64,000 nt of DNA. Source: an uncultured Alphaproteobacteria bacterium. GTDB taxonomy: Bacteria > Pseudomonadota > Alphaproteobacteria > RF32 > CAG-239. The position numbers were made by a program, and so were the translations under genes. Positions 53,781-63,049 of this stretch are shown piece after piece; the stretch's first letter is position 1, and every line of letters starts with the position of its first letter. The DNA is taken from NCBI GenBank assembly GCA_910577095.1, contig CAJTLY010000003.1, positions 1 through 64,000 of the forward strand, given 5' to 3'. The notes below the pieces were generated by a model. That model made no database searches. It worked only from the letters and a program-made list of their open reading frames with translations, and had not been told where the DNA came from.

Positions 53781-54764
53781 ATGAGCGATAATCAATCCGC
53801 AGTTTTGGACTTTGAAAAAAAGATCATTGAAATTGAAGAAAAGATTAAGATGCTGAATACGCTGGCCAAGGACAGCGACGTCAATATCGACAAGGAACTC
53901 AACCGTCTTCAGCAGAAACTCGAAAAACAAATTAAGCTTTCTTACGCCAACCTCACGCCTTGGCAGCGGGTGCAGATTGCCCGCCATCCCGAGCGGCCGC
54001 AATGTATGGATTATGTCAAAGGACTGATCGAGGATTTTGTTCCTTTGTGCGGCGACCGTCTGTTTGCCGACGATGCCACCATGATCGGCGGTATCGGGCG
54101 TTTTAAAGGCGTGTCGGTGGTTGTTCTCGGACAGGAAAAAGGCCGTGATCTCGAAACCCGGGTCAAATACAACTTCGGTATGGCCAAACCGGAAGGTTAC
54201 CGCAAAGCGCAGCGTCTGATGGATGTGGCCGACAAGTTCAATCTGCCGGTGATTTGTTTTGTCGATACCGACGGCGCCTATCCGGGGATTGAGTCGGAAG
54301 CCCGCGGTCAGGCCGAGGCGATTGCCTCTTCTATTCAGAAATGCCTGCAAATAAAAGTGCCGCTGATTTCGGTCGTAATCGGCATGGGCGGCTCGGGCGG
54401 TGCGATTGCGATTGCGGCGGCCAATCGGATTCTGATGCTGGAAAACTCGATCTATTCGGTCATTTCTCCCGAAGGGTGCGCCTCGATTCTGTGGCGGTCC
54501 GGCGACAAGGCCAAAGACGCTGCCGAAGCCCTGCGGCTGACGGCTCAGGATCTGAAGTCGTTTAACGTGATTGACGAAATCATTCCGGAACCGGAGGGCG
54601 GCGCTCACCGGGATACCGCCGGTACCATCGAAAAAGTCGGCGATTGCATTTACAAGCATTTGCAGGAATTGTCATCCTTAAGCGGTGACAGTCTGAAAAA
54701 ACAGCGTAACGAAAAATTCCTGGAAATGGGACGTAACCTTAATATCGAGTCCGGCAAAAACTAA
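53781..54764 (+). CDS. accA: acetyl-CoA carboxylase carboxyltransferase alpha subunit
   Basis: Transfers CO2 from biotin to acetyl-CoA together with AccD, the first step of fatty-acid synthesis. A helical N-terminus (about 60 residues) leads to the crotonase-fold carboxyltransferase with DTDGAYPGIESEARGQ and GEGGSGGA-type segments (MGGSGGAIAIAAANRI). 327 residues, normal. accD lies 2 kb downstream in the same direction. rmuC follows after 2 nt. Confidence 0.96.
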   Translation: MSDNQSAVLDFEKKIIEIEEKIKMLNTLAKDSDVNIDKELNRLQQKLEKQIKLSYANLTPWQRVQIARHPERPQCMDYVKGLIEDFVPLCGDRLFADDATMIGGIGRFKGVSVVVLGQEKGRDLETRVKYNFGMAKPEGYRKAQRLMDVADKFNLPVICFVDTDGAYPGIESEARGQAEAIASSIQKCLQIKVPLISVVIGMGGSGGAIAIAAANRILMLENSIYSVISPEGCASILWRSGDKAKDAAEALRLTAQDLKSFNVIDEIIPEPEGGAHRDTAGTIEKVGDCIYKHLQELSSLSGDSLKKQRNEKFLEMGRNLNIESGKN

Positions 54765-54766
54765 TC

Positions 54767-55891
54767 ATGACTTTATCGCTGGTCGAAATCGGTTTAATTG
54801 CGGTGATTGCGCTGTTGTTGATAACAATTGCCGCCGTTTTTCTGATTCCCGGTCGCCGGCGCGGTTTTGACGAAACGCTGCTGCGTTCTCAGGCCGAGTT
54901 GGCGGGGCGGCTGATGCAGCTGAGCGAGCATCATTCGCTGGAACAAAATAAAATTGTGGAAGCGATTGCCGAACAAAAGCTTTCGTTATTAAAAATTATT
55001 GATGACAAATTGTTGCAGGTAACCCAAAAGGTGGGCGAAGGGCTGCGCCTTTCCGGTTCCCGTACCGACGAAACCCTGAGCGCCTTGCGTGAGCGGCTGG
55101 CAAAAATAGATGCCGCACAACAGAAAATATCCGCTCTTTCGGAACAGGTGGTGTCGTTGCAGGAAGTTCTTTCCAACAAGCAGGCGCGCGGCGCTTTCGG
55201 CGAGATCCAGCTCAATGATCTGGTCACGTCGATTTTGCCGCCGTCGGTTTATGCTTTTCAGGCCGTGCTCGGCAATCAGAAACGGGCCGATTGCCTTTTA
55301 AAGCTGCCGGATCCGCCGGGTGCGATTGTTGTGGATTCGAAATTTCCGCTTGAAAGTTATCAGGCTTTGCGCCTGGCCGCCAACGAACGCGAAAAACAGG
55401 AGGCGGAACGCTTTTTTCGGGCTTCGGTGATCAGACATATCCGCGATATTGCCGACAAATATATCATTCCCGGCGAAACGGCGGAATCGGCTTTGATGTT
55501 TCTGCCGGCAGAATCGGTTTATGCCGAGCTTCATGCCCGTTTTGTCGATGTGGTGGAGTTTTCGTATCGGGCCCGGGTGTGGATCGTTTCGCCCACCACT
55601 TTGATGGCAACGCTCAATACGGTGCGTGCGGTGCTGAAAGATGCGCGGATGCAGGAACAGGCCGGAATTATTCAGCGCGAAGTCGGCCTTTTGACCGAAG
55701 ATGTCAACCGTCTTGACGAGCGGGTGGACAATTTGATCCGTCATTTTGAACAGGCGGCCAAGGATATCGGCGACATAAAGGTTTCTTCTGCCAAAATCGG
55801 CAAAAGAATAGGGCGGATCGAGGATCTGGAGTTGGATGCCGGATCCCAAACCTCTCTTCCGCAGAGGTCGTCTGCCGGCGGTAATGCATAA
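54767..55891 (+). CDS. rmuC: DNA recombination protein RmuC
   Basis: 374-residue protein with an N-terminal membrane helix (about 7-26), a coiled coil (about 40-130) and the RmuC nuclease-like domain (GAFGEIQLNDLV, VVDSKFPLESYQAL, VWIVSPTTLMATLNTV). Family members limit inversions at short inverted repeats. It begins 2 nt after accA. Length agrees with the family. Confidence 0.94.
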   Translation: MTLSLVEIGLIAVIALLLITIAAVFLIPGRRRGFDETLLRSQAELAGRLMQLSEHHSLEQNKIVEAIAEQKLSLLKIIDDKLLQVTQKVGEGLRLSGSRTDETLSALRERLAKIDAAQQKISALSEQVVSLQEVLSNKQARGAFGEIQLNDLVTSILPPSVYAFQAVLGNQKRADCLLKLPDPPGAIVVDSKFPLESYQALRLAANEREKQEAERFFRASVIRHIRDIADKYIIPGETAESALMFLPAESVYAELHARFVDVVEFSYRARVWIVSPTTLMATLNTVRAVLKDARMQEQAGIIQREVGLLTEDVNRLDERVDNLIRHFEQAAKDIGDIKVSSAKIGKRIGRIEDLELDAGSQTSLPQRSSAGGNA

Positions 55892-55976
55892 AATTTTGTT
55901 TTATGCAACAAGATGTATTGATTTATAAATTAAAAACAGTTAATTTACACTAAAACATAAACAAAGAGGTATTAAA

Positions 55977-56261
55977 GTGACTAAATCTGAATTAATTGAA
56001 AAAATTGCAGCGAAAAACCCCAGTCTGACGGTTAAGGAAATCGACCGGATCGTGACCGTTATTCTGGACAGCATTATCAATGCCCTCGCCGACGGCGAAC
56101 GTGTCGAGTTCCGCGGTTTCGGCGCTTTCTCGATTCGCACCCGCTCGCCGCGTATGGCCAAAAATCCCCGCACCGGCGAGAAACTGAGCGTCGACGCCCG
56201 CAATATCCCGCATTTTAAGGCCGGCAAACAGTTGTACGAACTGCTCAACAAAGCAGAATAA
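55977..56261 (+). CDS. ihfB: integration host factor beta-like DNA-bending protein
   Basis: 94-residue HU/IHF-fold nucleoid protein. The order MTKSELIEKIA...VEFRGFGAFSIRTR...ARNIPHFKAGKQL is typical of IHF beta, and the DNA-intercalating Pro is in KNPRTGE. Translation starts with GTG at 55977, with AGAGG 7 nt upstream. It heads the ihfB-lapA-accD group. Confidence 0.93.
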   Translation: MTKSELIEKIAAKNPSLTVKEIDRIVTVILDSIINALADGERVEFRGFGAFSIRTRSPRMAKNPRTGEKLSVDARNIPHFKAGKQLYELLNKAE

Positions 56262-56291
56262 AAAAACGGATTTTTCAGGAAAGGCAAGGCT

Positions 56292-56726
56292 ATGAATTTT
56301 GTAAAAATGATAATCGGATTGCCGTTGATTATAATTGTGGCAGTCTTTGCTTTCGTAAACAACGATATGGCTGTTTTCAGCCTGTGGCCGTTTAACATCG
56401 AAATTACAATTTCCTTAAGCGTTGCCGTTATCTTTTTTATCGTTTTCGGTTATATCGTCGGCAAGCTGGATTCGTGGCTTTCGTACGCGCCGTTGCGCAA
56501 GGCTTTGCGCACTCAGCAGCGCCAGAACAAAAAACTGAGCCAGCAACAGCAGGAATTGGCCGGCCGGGTCGAAAGCCTGAAAGGCGATCTCGAAAACGTT
56601 AAGGCCAAAACCGATCTGCCGGCGCCGGGAGTAAAAACCGAAACGCCGAAGGCCGGCCTGAAAGATAAAATTAAAAATTTGTTTAAACGTAAGGCCGAAA
56701 AATCCGACGATTTCTGGTGCCTGTAA
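56292..56726 (+). CDS. LapA-domain (DUF1049) membrane protein
   Basis: 144 residues, two membrane helices (about 5-22 and 38-60) joined by FVNNDMAVFSLWPF, then a coiled coil and a Lys-rich tail. LapA-domain proteins take part in lipopolysaccharide assembly control in E. coli. It follows ihfB by 30 nt, the arrangement seen in many proteobacteria. Confidence 0.86.
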   Translation: MNFVKMIIGLPLIIIVAVFAFVNNDMAVFSLWPFNIEITISLSVAVIFFIVFGYIVGKLDSWLSYAPLRKALRTQQRQNKKLSQQQQELAGRVESLKGDLENVKAKTDLPAPGVKTETPKAGLKDKIKNLFKRKAEKSDDFWCL

Positions 56727-56747
56727 AATTATGTAAGGATTTGCAAC

Positions 56748-57638
56748 ATGAACTGGCTGTCTGACTTTGTCCGCCCGAAAATCAAGAAAACCACGCCGAA
56801 GGAAATTGCCGACGACTTGTGGCTGAAATGTCCGGGCTGCGGCGAACTGCTGTTTTCCAAAGAGTTGAAGAAAACCTGGTATGTTTGTCCGAAATGCGAC
56901 CATCATCTGCGTCTGTACATCGACAAGCGCCTCAAGCTTCTGTTCGACGGCGCTTATACCGAAATTGCCCTGCCGGAAACCAAGGAAGATCCGCTTAAGT
57001 TTAAGGATACCAAAAAATATACCGACCGCCTGAAAGCCTATCGCAAATCGACCGGCAATCAGGATGCGATCAAGGTTGCCAAAGGGACCATCGGCGGCAT
57101 CAAATGCGTGCTGGCGGTATTGGACTTTTCTTTTATGGGCGGCTCAATGGGAATGGCTGTCGGCGAAGGGATTGTCAAAGCGGCCGAACATGCGGTTAAA
57201 TATAAAATTCCGTTAATTACGGTTGCCAACTCGGGCGGCGCGCGGATGCAGGAGGGCATTTTGTCGCTGATGCAAATGGCTCGCACCACTTCGGCGGTGA
57301 ACATGGTTAAGGAAAACGGACTGCCGTTTATTTCGGTCATGACCGATCCGACTACCGGCGGCGTTTCGGCTTCCTTTGCGATGCTGGGCGATATTCACAT
57401 TGCCGAAAAAGGCTGCCTGATCGGTTTTGCCGGTCCGCGGGTGATTGAACAGACGATCCGCGAGAAACTGCCGGAAGGTTTCCAACGGGCAGAATATCTG
57501 CGTGAACACGGAATGGTCGACATCGTGGTCACGCGAGCGGAAATGAAACCGACTCTGGTCAAGGTCCTGAGTATTCTGACCCATCAGAAGATTGAATGCG
57601 AAATGGTTAAAAGCGAACCGCTCAAAAGTAAAAAATAA
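56748..57638 (+). CDS. accD: acetyl-CoA carboxylase carboxyltransferase beta subunit
   Basis: Partner of AccA. A four-Cys zinc ribbon (Cys28, Cys31, Cys47, Cys50) precedes the crotonase-fold domain with VANSGGARMQEG, SVMTDPTTGGVSASFAM and GFAGPRVIEQTI. 296 residues. It is expressed after the lapA-like gene, and a GC-rich CCGGCCGG hairpin follows. Confidence 0.96.
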   Translation: MNWLSDFVRPKIKKTTPKEIADDLWLKCPGCGELLFSKELKKTWYVCPKCDHHLRLYIDKRLKLLFDGAYTEIALPETKEDPLKFKDTKKYTDRLKAYRKSTGNQDAIKVAKGTIGGIKCVLAVLDFSFMGGSMGMAVGEGIVKAAEHAVKYKIPLITVANSGGARMQEGILSLMQMARTTSAVNMVKENGLPFISVMTDPTTGGVSASFAMLGDIHIAEKGCLIGFAGPRVIEQTIREKLPEGFQRAEYLREHGMVDIVVTRAEMKPTLVKVLSILTHQKIECEMVKSEPLKSKK

Positions 57639-57643
57639 GGTGT

Positions 57644-57672
57644 CCGGCCGGTTTGTTCTCTAAGCCGGCCGG
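57644..57672. repeat. CCGGCCGG inverted-repeat hairpin after accD
   Basis: Two palindromic CCGGCCGG copies (57644 and 57665) separated by 13 bases, giving a strong hairpin without a T run. It could be an inefficient terminator or an RNA-stability element. Confidence 0.5.
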
Positions 57673-57708
57673 TGCCGTAACCGCCATACTGTCAACAGGA
57701 GTAAGCTT

Positions 57709-59199
57709 ATGCTCGAACTCAAACATCTGCCGATTACGTCTTTCAACGAAAATATCGCTTATATTCACCGGGACTGCTCGATTTATAAAATTGACAATAT
57801 CCGTACCATGACCCGAATTGAGATTCACGGCGGTACCAACCCCGTGTACGCTTTTTTGCAGGTTGTCGACAGCAGCAAAATCATCCGTCCCGACGAACTG
57901 GGGCTGAACACCGAAGCGTTTAAGCAAATCGGTCTGGCGGAAGGGTCGCGGGTTTCGCTGACGTTGACGCCGCCGGCGCCGAGTTTGGCATCGGTGCGCC
58001 GCAAAATTGCCGGAAATATCCTCAGCGCAAAAGAATACTCGGATATTGTTGCCGATATTTCCGAACGCCGTTATTCCAATATGGACATTGCCGCCTTTCT
58101 GGTGGCGATGGGGTCTTTTGTCACGCCGGGTGAATTGCTGTCACTGACCGAAGCGTTGCGGGGAGATCGGATTATCGATTGGGGCAGCGAAGAAATCGTT
58201 GTTGATCACTATTGTTTGGGCGAAGTGCCGGGCAATAAGGCCGATTTGATTTTGACGGCAATTGTGGCGGCATACGGTCTGCCGATTCCCAAGACGGTAG
58301 CTCATTCGCTGGGCGGCATTTCGGGCTCGGCGGATACCATGGCCGTTCTGGCACAAATTGACGTTGACGTCCGCAATCTCAAAAAACAGGTTTTGGAAAA
58401 GCGCGGTGCCGTGGTTAATATTGACGGACTGGAAATTGCGGCTGCCGACAAGATTATTTCGATGGTCGAACAGCAAAACGGCCTTTCGACGTTGGAAAGA
58501 AGCATTGCTTCGGTACTGGCGAGCAAAATGGCCGCCGGCGTTACCCACCTGCTGATCGACATCCCCGTCGGTCCCCGGGCCCGTGTTCGCAGCACTCAGG
58601 AAGCGATGCGTTTGCGCAAGTTGATCGAGTATGTCGGCGATATGATGGAAATCAACGTTGACGTCGTGATTACCGACGGATCGGAACCGATCGGTTGCGG
58701 CGTCGGGGCGGCGCTTGAATCGCGCGATGTTATGAAAGTTTTGAAAAATAAAGAAGACGCGCCGGAAGACCTTAAGGAAAAGTCTTTGTTTCTGGCCGGG
58801 CGGATTTTGGAATTCGATCCTAAGCTGCGCGGCGGTCAGGGCTATGTGGTTGCGCGGGAACTTTTGAAATCGGGCAAGGCTCTTGATGCCATGGAGCAGA
58901 TCATCAAATCTCAGGGGAAAGCGTCGGCGCAGGTTCAGTTGGGCCACCTCACCCGTGACGTGGTTGCCGATGCTGACGGTACGGTGCAAAAAATCGATAA
59001 CGGTTTTATTACCCGTCTCGGCATTTTGTGCGGCGGCGGACAATATCCGGGCGCCGGCCTGGACCTGTTCCGCAAAACCGGCGACAAGGTAACCGCCGGC
59101 GACATTTTGTATCGCATCTATTCCTGCAACCAGAACGATTTTGCTTTTGCCGGAACGGTGCTGGAAAGCGGAAAGAACGGATTTGAAATCGTAAAATAG
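57709..59199 (+). CDS. thymidine/AMP phosphorylase-like protein with altered active site
   Basis: 496-residue homologue of the long-type thymidine (or archaeal AMP) phosphorylases, which split nucleosides with phosphate. The fold is recognisable (RRKIAGNILSAKEY, a GSAD segment, GGGQYPGAGLDLF), but both active-site loops differ: the DKHSxGG phosphate loop reads DHYCLGE (residues 166-172), and the SSRAITSPAGTAD base loop reads VAHSLGGISGSAD (197-209). It may be a different enzyme or a pseudoenzyme. AGGAG precedes the ATG. Confidence 0.8.
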   Translation: MLELKHLPITSFNENIAYIHRDCSIYKIDNIRTMTRIEIHGGTNPVYAFLQVVDSSKIIRPDELGLNTEAFKQIGLAEGSRVSLTLTPPAPSLASVRRKIAGNILSAKEYSDIVADISERRYSNMDIAAFLVAMGSFVTPGELLSLTEALRGDRIIDWGSEEIVVDHYCLGEVPGNKADLILTAIVAAYGLPIPKTVAHSLGGISGSADTMAVLAQIDVDVRNLKKQVLEKRGAVVNIDGLEIAAADKIISMVEQQNGLSTLERSIASVLASKMAAGVTHLLIDIPVGPRARVRSTQEAMRLRKLIEYVGDMMEINVDVVITDGSEPIGCGVGAALESRDVMKVLKNKEDAPEDLKEKSLFLAGRILEFDPKLRGGQGYVVARELLKSGKALDAMEQIIKSQGKASAQVQLGHLTRDVVADADGTVQKIDNGFITRLGILCGGGQYPGAGLDLFRKTGDKVTAGDILYRIYSCNQNDFAFAGTVLESGKNGFEIVK

Positions 59200-59220
59200 A
59201 AGATTAGCCGTCAGGATAAA

Positions 59221-59240
59221 TGCCCCGGTCCTCCGGGGCA
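59221..59240 (+). terminator. hairpin after the phosphorylase-like gene
   Basis: TGCCCCGG (59221-59228) pairs CCGGGGCA (59233-59240) around TCCT. It is followed only by TTGTC, so the terminator is of modest strength. Confidence 0.65.
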
Positions 59241-59284
59241 TTGTCATAACCGTGATAAAAAATCAAAAAAAACGCTTTGGGCTA

Positions 59285-59313
59285 TTGCTTATGAATTTTA
59301 AGCTTCCTATATA
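59285..59313 (+). promoter_or_regulatory. probable promoter of dnaK
   Basis: TTGCTT at 59285-59290, a 17-bp spacer and TATATA at 59308-59313, about 40 nt before the start codon. It does not clearly match the heat-shock sigma factor consensus. Confidence 0.5.
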
Positions 59314-59352
59314 ACAACTTAGAAAGTTAAAATTTACGAAGGAAGAAAGATT

Positions 59353-61272
59353 ATGAGCAATAAAGTTATAGGTATCGACTTAGGTACAACCAACTCCTGC
59401 TTTGCGGTTATGGAGGGTGGAGAAGCCAAAGTTCTGGAAAACAGCGAAGGCGCGCGCACCACGCCGTCGATCGTTGCTTTTACCGACAACGAACGGCTGG
59501 TCGGTGCCGCCGCCAAACGTCAGGCGGTTACCAATCCGGAAAACACGCTGTTTGCAATCAAGCGTTTAATCGGACGCCGTTATGATTCTCCGGAAGTTGA
59601 AAAAGACAAAAAGCTGGTTCCGTTCAAAATTGTTCCCGGCGACAACGGCGACGCCTGGGTTGAAGTTAAGGGACAGAAATATGCGCCGTCGCAAATTTCG
59701 GCGATTGTTCTGCAAAAGATCAAAGAATATGCCGAAAGCTATCTCGGCGAGAAAATTGACAAGGCGGTGATTACGGTTCCGGCCTATTTTAACGATTCTC
59801 AGCGTCAGGCCACCAAAGACGCCGGTAAAATTGCCGGTCTGGACGTTCTGCGTATTATCAACGAACCGACGGCAGCCGCGCTGGCCTACGGCCTTGATAA
59901 AAACAAGAACGGCACCATTGCTGTTTATGACCTCGGCGGCGGTACTTTTGATATTTCGATTCTGGAAATCGGCGACGGCGTATTTGAAGTCAAATCGACC
60001 AACGGCGACACCTTCCTCGGCGGCGAAGACTTTGACCAGCGGATTGTCAATTATCTGGCTGACGAATTCAAAAAAGAAAGCGGAATTGATCTTAAAAACG
60101 ACCGTTTGGCCCTGCAACGCCTGAAAGAAGCGGCCGAAAAGGCCAAAATCGAGTTGTCTTCGGCCACCCAGACCGACGTCAACCTGCCGTTTATTACTGC
60201 CGACGCCACCGGGCCGAAACACCTCAACATCAAATTGACCCGTGCCAAACTGGAATCTTTGGTTGACGACCTGATCGAACGTACGGTTGAACCTTGCCGC
60301 AAAGCGTTGTCCGATGCCGGATTAAAAGCCAGCGAGGTCAGCGAAGTTATTTTGGTCGGCGGTATGACCCGTATGCCCAAAGTACAGGAAAAAGTAAAGG
60401 AAATCTTCGGTAAAGATCCGCACAAAGGGGTTAACCCCGATGAAGTGGTTGCCGTCGGTGCCGCTATTCAGGGCGGTGTGTTGATGGGCGATGTTAAAGA
60501 CGTTTTGCTGCTTGACGTTACCCCGCTGTCGTTGGGTATCGAAACGCTGGGCGGCGTCTTCACCCGTTTGATTGACCGCAATACCACCATCCCGACCCGC
60601 AAGTCGCAGGTTTTCTCGACCGCCGAAGACGGTCAGACTGCAGTGACGATCCGCGTCTTCCAGGGTGAGCGCGAAATGGCGGCCGACAACAAACTGCTGG
60701 GACAGTTTGATCTGGTGGGAATTCCGCCGGCGCCGCGCGGCATGCCGCAGATTGAAGTGACCTTTGACATTGACGCCAACGGTATTGTCAACGTATCGGC
60801 CAAGGACAAAGCGACCAACAAAGAACAGGCGATTCGCATTCAGGCCAGCGGCGGCTTGAGCGATGCCGACATCGACAAAATGGTTAAAGACGCCGAAGCC
60901 AACGCCGAAGCCGACAAGAAAAAGAAAGAAGCGGTGGAAGCCAAGAATCAGGCCGAAAGTCTGGTTCATGCCACCGAGAAAACTTTGAAGGAAAATGCCG
61001 ATAAAATTTCGGAAGCCGACAAACAGGCAATTGAAACCGAAATCAAAGCCCTTAAGACTGCGCTCGAAGCCGATGATCTGTCAGTGATCAAAGAAAAGAG
61101 CGAAAGTCTGATGCAGGCTTCGTTGAAACTGGGCGAAGCCATGTATAAAAACGCCGGTGCCTCCGGTGCGGCAGGCGCATCCGGAACGGCGGGAGCCGAT
61201 ACCGGCGCGGCTTCTTCGGAAGCGCCGCAAGACGAAAAAGTCGTCGACGCGGACTTTGAAGAAGTCAAATAA
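59353..61272 (+). CDS. dnaK: chaperone DnaK (Hsp70)
   Basis: ATP-driven protein-folding chaperone of 639 residues. ATPase motifs [36 protein letters not shown] and VGGMTRMP are intact, followed by the substrate-binding domain and a Gly/Ala-rich tail ending [14 protein letters not shown] site precedes the ATG. dnaJ and grpE are not adjacent; the J-domain protein at 34798 is too different to be DnaJ. Two terminators follow. Confidence 0.97.
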   Translation: MSNKVIGIDLGTTNSCFAVMEGGEAKVLENSEGARTTPSIVAFTDNERLVGAAAKRQAVTNPENTLFAIKRLIGRRYDSPEVEKDKKLVPFKIVPGDNGDAWVEVKGQKYAPSQISAIVLQKIKEYAESYLGEKIDKAVITVPAYFNDSQRQATKDAGKIAGLDVLRIINEPTAAALAYGLDKNKNGTIAVYDLGGGTFDISILEIGDGVFEVKSTNGDTFLGGEDFDQRIVNYLADEFKKESGIDLKNDRLALQRLKEAAEKAKIELSSATQTDVNLPFITADATGPKHLNIKLTRAKLESLVDDLIERTVEPCRKALSDAGLKASEVSEVILVGGMTRMPKVQEKVKEIFGKDPHKGVNPDEVVAVGAAIQGGVLMGDVKDVLLLDVTPLSLGIETLGGVFTRLIDRNTTIPTRKSQVFSTAEDGQTAVTIRVFQGEREMAADNKLLGQFDLVGIPPAPRGMPQIEVTFDIDANGIVNVSAKDKATNKEQAIRIQASGGLSDADIDKMVKDAEANAEADKKKKEAVEAKNQAESLVHATEKTLKENADKISEADKQAIETEIKALKTALEADDLSVIKEKSESLMQASLKLGEAMYKNAGASGAAGASGTAGADTGAASSEAPQDEKVVDADFEEVK

Positions 61273-61296
61273 ACGATCAGTTGATTGATACCAATT

Positions 61297-61330
61297 ACCG
61301 GTTGCAGACTCGTTTTGCAGCCGGTTTTTG
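61297..61330 (+). terminator. intrinsic terminator of dnaK (1)
   Basis: ACCGGTTGCA (61297-61306) pairs TGCAGCCGGT (61316-61325) with one wobble pair, followed by TTTTT. Confidence 0.85.
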
Positions 61331-61345
61331 TTTGCAGAACGATCC

Positions 61346-61369
61346 CGGTTGCCTTAAGGCCGTTTTTTT
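61346..61369 (+). terminator. second terminator-like hairpin after dnaK
   Basis: CGG..CC/GG..CCG stem with a TTAA loop and a small bulge, followed by seven T. Together with the one 20 nt before, it should insulate dnaK from the island. Confidence 0.6.
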
Positions 61370-61459
61370 GCAGAAGATATAAACGATTAGATGCAAATAG
61401 ATTTTTTATCTTTACAAAAATGAAACAACCTCTGCGAATAACAAAAAATATTATCTATA

Positions 61460-61535
61460 AAAAGTTGTGGATAATTTACAAACTTTGGTTGTATTTTGTT
61501 TTTAAATATCGTATATATTGTCTTACGTAAAACTC
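61460..61535 (+). repeat. promoter block copy 1 with perfect DnaA box
   Basis: Contains TGTGGATAA (61466-61474), the exact complement of the TTATCCACA DnaA box, and a sigma70-like promoter TTGTAT (61489-61494), 17 bp, TATATA (61512-61517). Confidence 0.65.
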
Positions 61536-61745
61536 CTAATGTCGGTTGTGGCCCCTTCTTTAAGCTTAAAGAGGGGGCTAAACTTATTAAAGGTTCGGAT
61601 ATTGGTCGCGACCTATTTTTTGCTTGACAGCGGATTGAAAAAACCGGCCCAAAGAAGCCGAGTTAATATTCGTTTTGATCGGAAAGCGGAAAATCTGTCA
61701 AGCCTAAAATGAGTGCAAAATAGAAATAACCCATTGTTTTTGCAT

Positions 61746-61823
61746 AAAAGTTTTGTTGATAATCTGCAAATTGCGGTTGTATTTTTATTAGAAATATCGT
61801 ATATATTGTTTATGCAAAAATCC
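61746..61823 (+). repeat. promoter block copy 2, ahead of the island genes
   Basis: Same layout as copy 1: TGTTGATAA (61754-61762, one mismatch to a DnaA box) and TTGTAT (61777-61782), 17 bp, TATATA (61800-61805). It probably drives the gene at 61918. Confidence 0.65.
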
Positions 61824-61917
61824 CGATAACCTTTTCAGTCTTTCTTTTCTTCAGAGAAAGGTTTGACGCTTGTCGGTTTTTTGATGATGTTTTAATAAAA
61901 TAATGAGGAGATTTAAA

Positions 61918-62463
61918 ATGACGGATTATCGTAACATGACGCTTCGCGAAGAGCTGGAAGCGCGCTTTGAAGAATATGAAGAAAAACAACGTTTGCAGGA
62001 GATGCTAAGTAAGGCGGCACCTTACTTGGAAAGCAGGCTCAATCCGCTGGCTGCCGCATATCGCGGAGGAGAAATTTTAGGCGCAGCAGCGGCAAACTAT
62101 CGCAATAGTCAAAGTTTTGAGAATTTTATGATGAACTATATGGAACCCTCAGTGCAGGAGGCGTGGCGTGAAAGCTGCCGCCTTACGCCGATCAGAATAC
62201 CTGATGATAATAAACACATGTATGTCAGTTGTGTCGGTGCCCAAGGCGGCCGTTTAGCTGCTGCGGAAACTTTTGCCGGCGGTGTTTGGAAGGAGATTAA
62301 GGATTATCGTCGTAAAATGAAAAATCCTAATAGATATGGTGGAGAAGAAGCTATCAAGATCGATTGTATAAAAGACCTGGAAAACGATTATTACGGCGTT
62401 AAAGACGGATATACTCATCGGGAACCGGGATACTGTAACTATTTATTAAATATAAAGTATTAA
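61918..62463 (+). CDS. hypothetical island protein
   Basis: 181 residues, family not recognised. No signal peptide. The first 45 residues are a charged helix (LREELEARFEEYEEKQ), followed by an Ala/Gly-rich part (AAAYRGGEILGAAAANY) and a polar end with four Cys ending GYCNYLLNIKY. GAGGAG lies 7 nt before the ATG at 61918. Its last 18 codons are repeated downstream at 63768. In layout it resembles the cargo protein of the 16-kb island: promoter-proximal, no export signal, followed by membrane proteins. Confidence 0.65.
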   Translation: MTDYRNMTLREELEARFEEYEEKQRLQEMLSKAAPYLESRLNPLAAAYRGGEILGAAAANYRNSQSFENFMMNYMEPSVQEAWRESCRLTPIRIPDDNKHMYVSCVGAQGGRLAAAETFAGGVWKEIKDYRRKMKNPNRYGGEEAIKIDCIKDLENDYYGVKDGYTHREPGYCNYLLNIKY

Positions 62464-62471
62464 TTAAAAAG
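62406..62471 (+). repeat. 66-bp direct repeat, copy 1 (3' end of the 61918 gene)
   Basis: Covers the last 19 codons and the start of the terminator. It is identical to 63768-63833 in 64 of 66 positions. Confidence 0.9.
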
Positions 62472-62497
62472 AAGAGGATTGTATTCCTCTTCTTTTT
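62466..62497 (+). terminator. intrinsic terminator after the 61918 gene
   Basis: AAAAAGAAGAGGA (62466-62478) pairs TCCTCTTCTTTTT (62485-62497) around a six-base loop. Confidence 0.88.
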
Positions 62498-62511
62498 CTT
62501 GCGGAGATAAA

Positions 62512-63012
62512 ATGACTAAACTTCATAAATATTGCATCAGCCTGATTTATATTTTTATATTTTGGGGGTTATACCGGTATGTGGTGGCGGTTGTGGGGCG
62601 AGATTTTCAAGTGATATGGCTTCAATTATCATTTTATATACCGACATTTCTGATTATAAAATTGTGGAGCGGCAGTTTTAGAACCGAAACAAAATCTTTT
62701 TTTGGCATTTTGCTCAAATGTGTCGTCAGTTATCTTTTGATTGTGCTGTTGAATTACGGAGAATATTGGGAAGAGAACAAAGCGTATCTGTATTTCATGT
62801 TGTTGTGGGCGTTTTGGTTCCGTATTGTCTGTATGGTCATAATGGTACATTTGTGGTGTCCGTCTATACTTGGCAACAAACAAAAAGTTTTTTTATTTTA
62901 TACGTTGGCTTTTATAAGTACGGATGTTTTCCGCAATCGTCAAAAGTTTATGGAGATACCTGCTGCGGAGTATATTGCCGGGCAAGAAAGATCGTTGGCG
63001 AAAACCCGGTAA
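62512..63012 (+). CDS. small polytopic membrane protein (1 of a related pair)
   Basis: 166 residues with about four or five hydrophobic helices. No family recognised. I use the ATG at 62512, 4 nt after GGAGAT. It shares with the next gene the start MTK..K.I, the same helix pattern and a W-x-P-S (WCPSILGNKQ versus WAPSVFRKYE) segment at the same place, so the two are paralogues. An immunity or modulatory role for the 61918 product is only a guess. Confidence 0.7.
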   Translation: MTKLHKYCISLIYIFIFWGLYRYVVAVVGRDFQVIWLQLSFYIPTFLIIKLWSGSFRTETKSFFGILLKCVVSYLLIVLLNYGEYWEENKAYLYFMLLWAFWFRIVCMVIMVHLWCPSILGNKQKVFLFYTLAFISTDVFRNRQKFMEIPAAEYIAGQERSLAKTR

Positions 63013-63049
63013 AAAATTAGTAAATACAGTGTGTTATAAAGAAAAAACG

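Larger units (their letters stand above)
61331..61917 (+). other. 587-bp promoter-rich gap with a duplicated 76-bp block
   Basis: No credible gene. It is AT-rich and holds two related blocks (61460-61535 and 61746-61823), each with a DnaA-box-like site and the same promoter, plus a palindromic hairpin after the first (GCCCCTT...CTTTAAGCTTAAAG...GGGGGC) and a hairpin after the second. A 64-codon open frame at 61518 begins inside the first block and lacks a ribosome site. Confidence 0.6.

Noticed and set aside
61518..61712. 64-codon open frame
   Set aside because: It overlaps the repeated promoter block, lacks a ribosome site and contains a hairpin; probably not coding.
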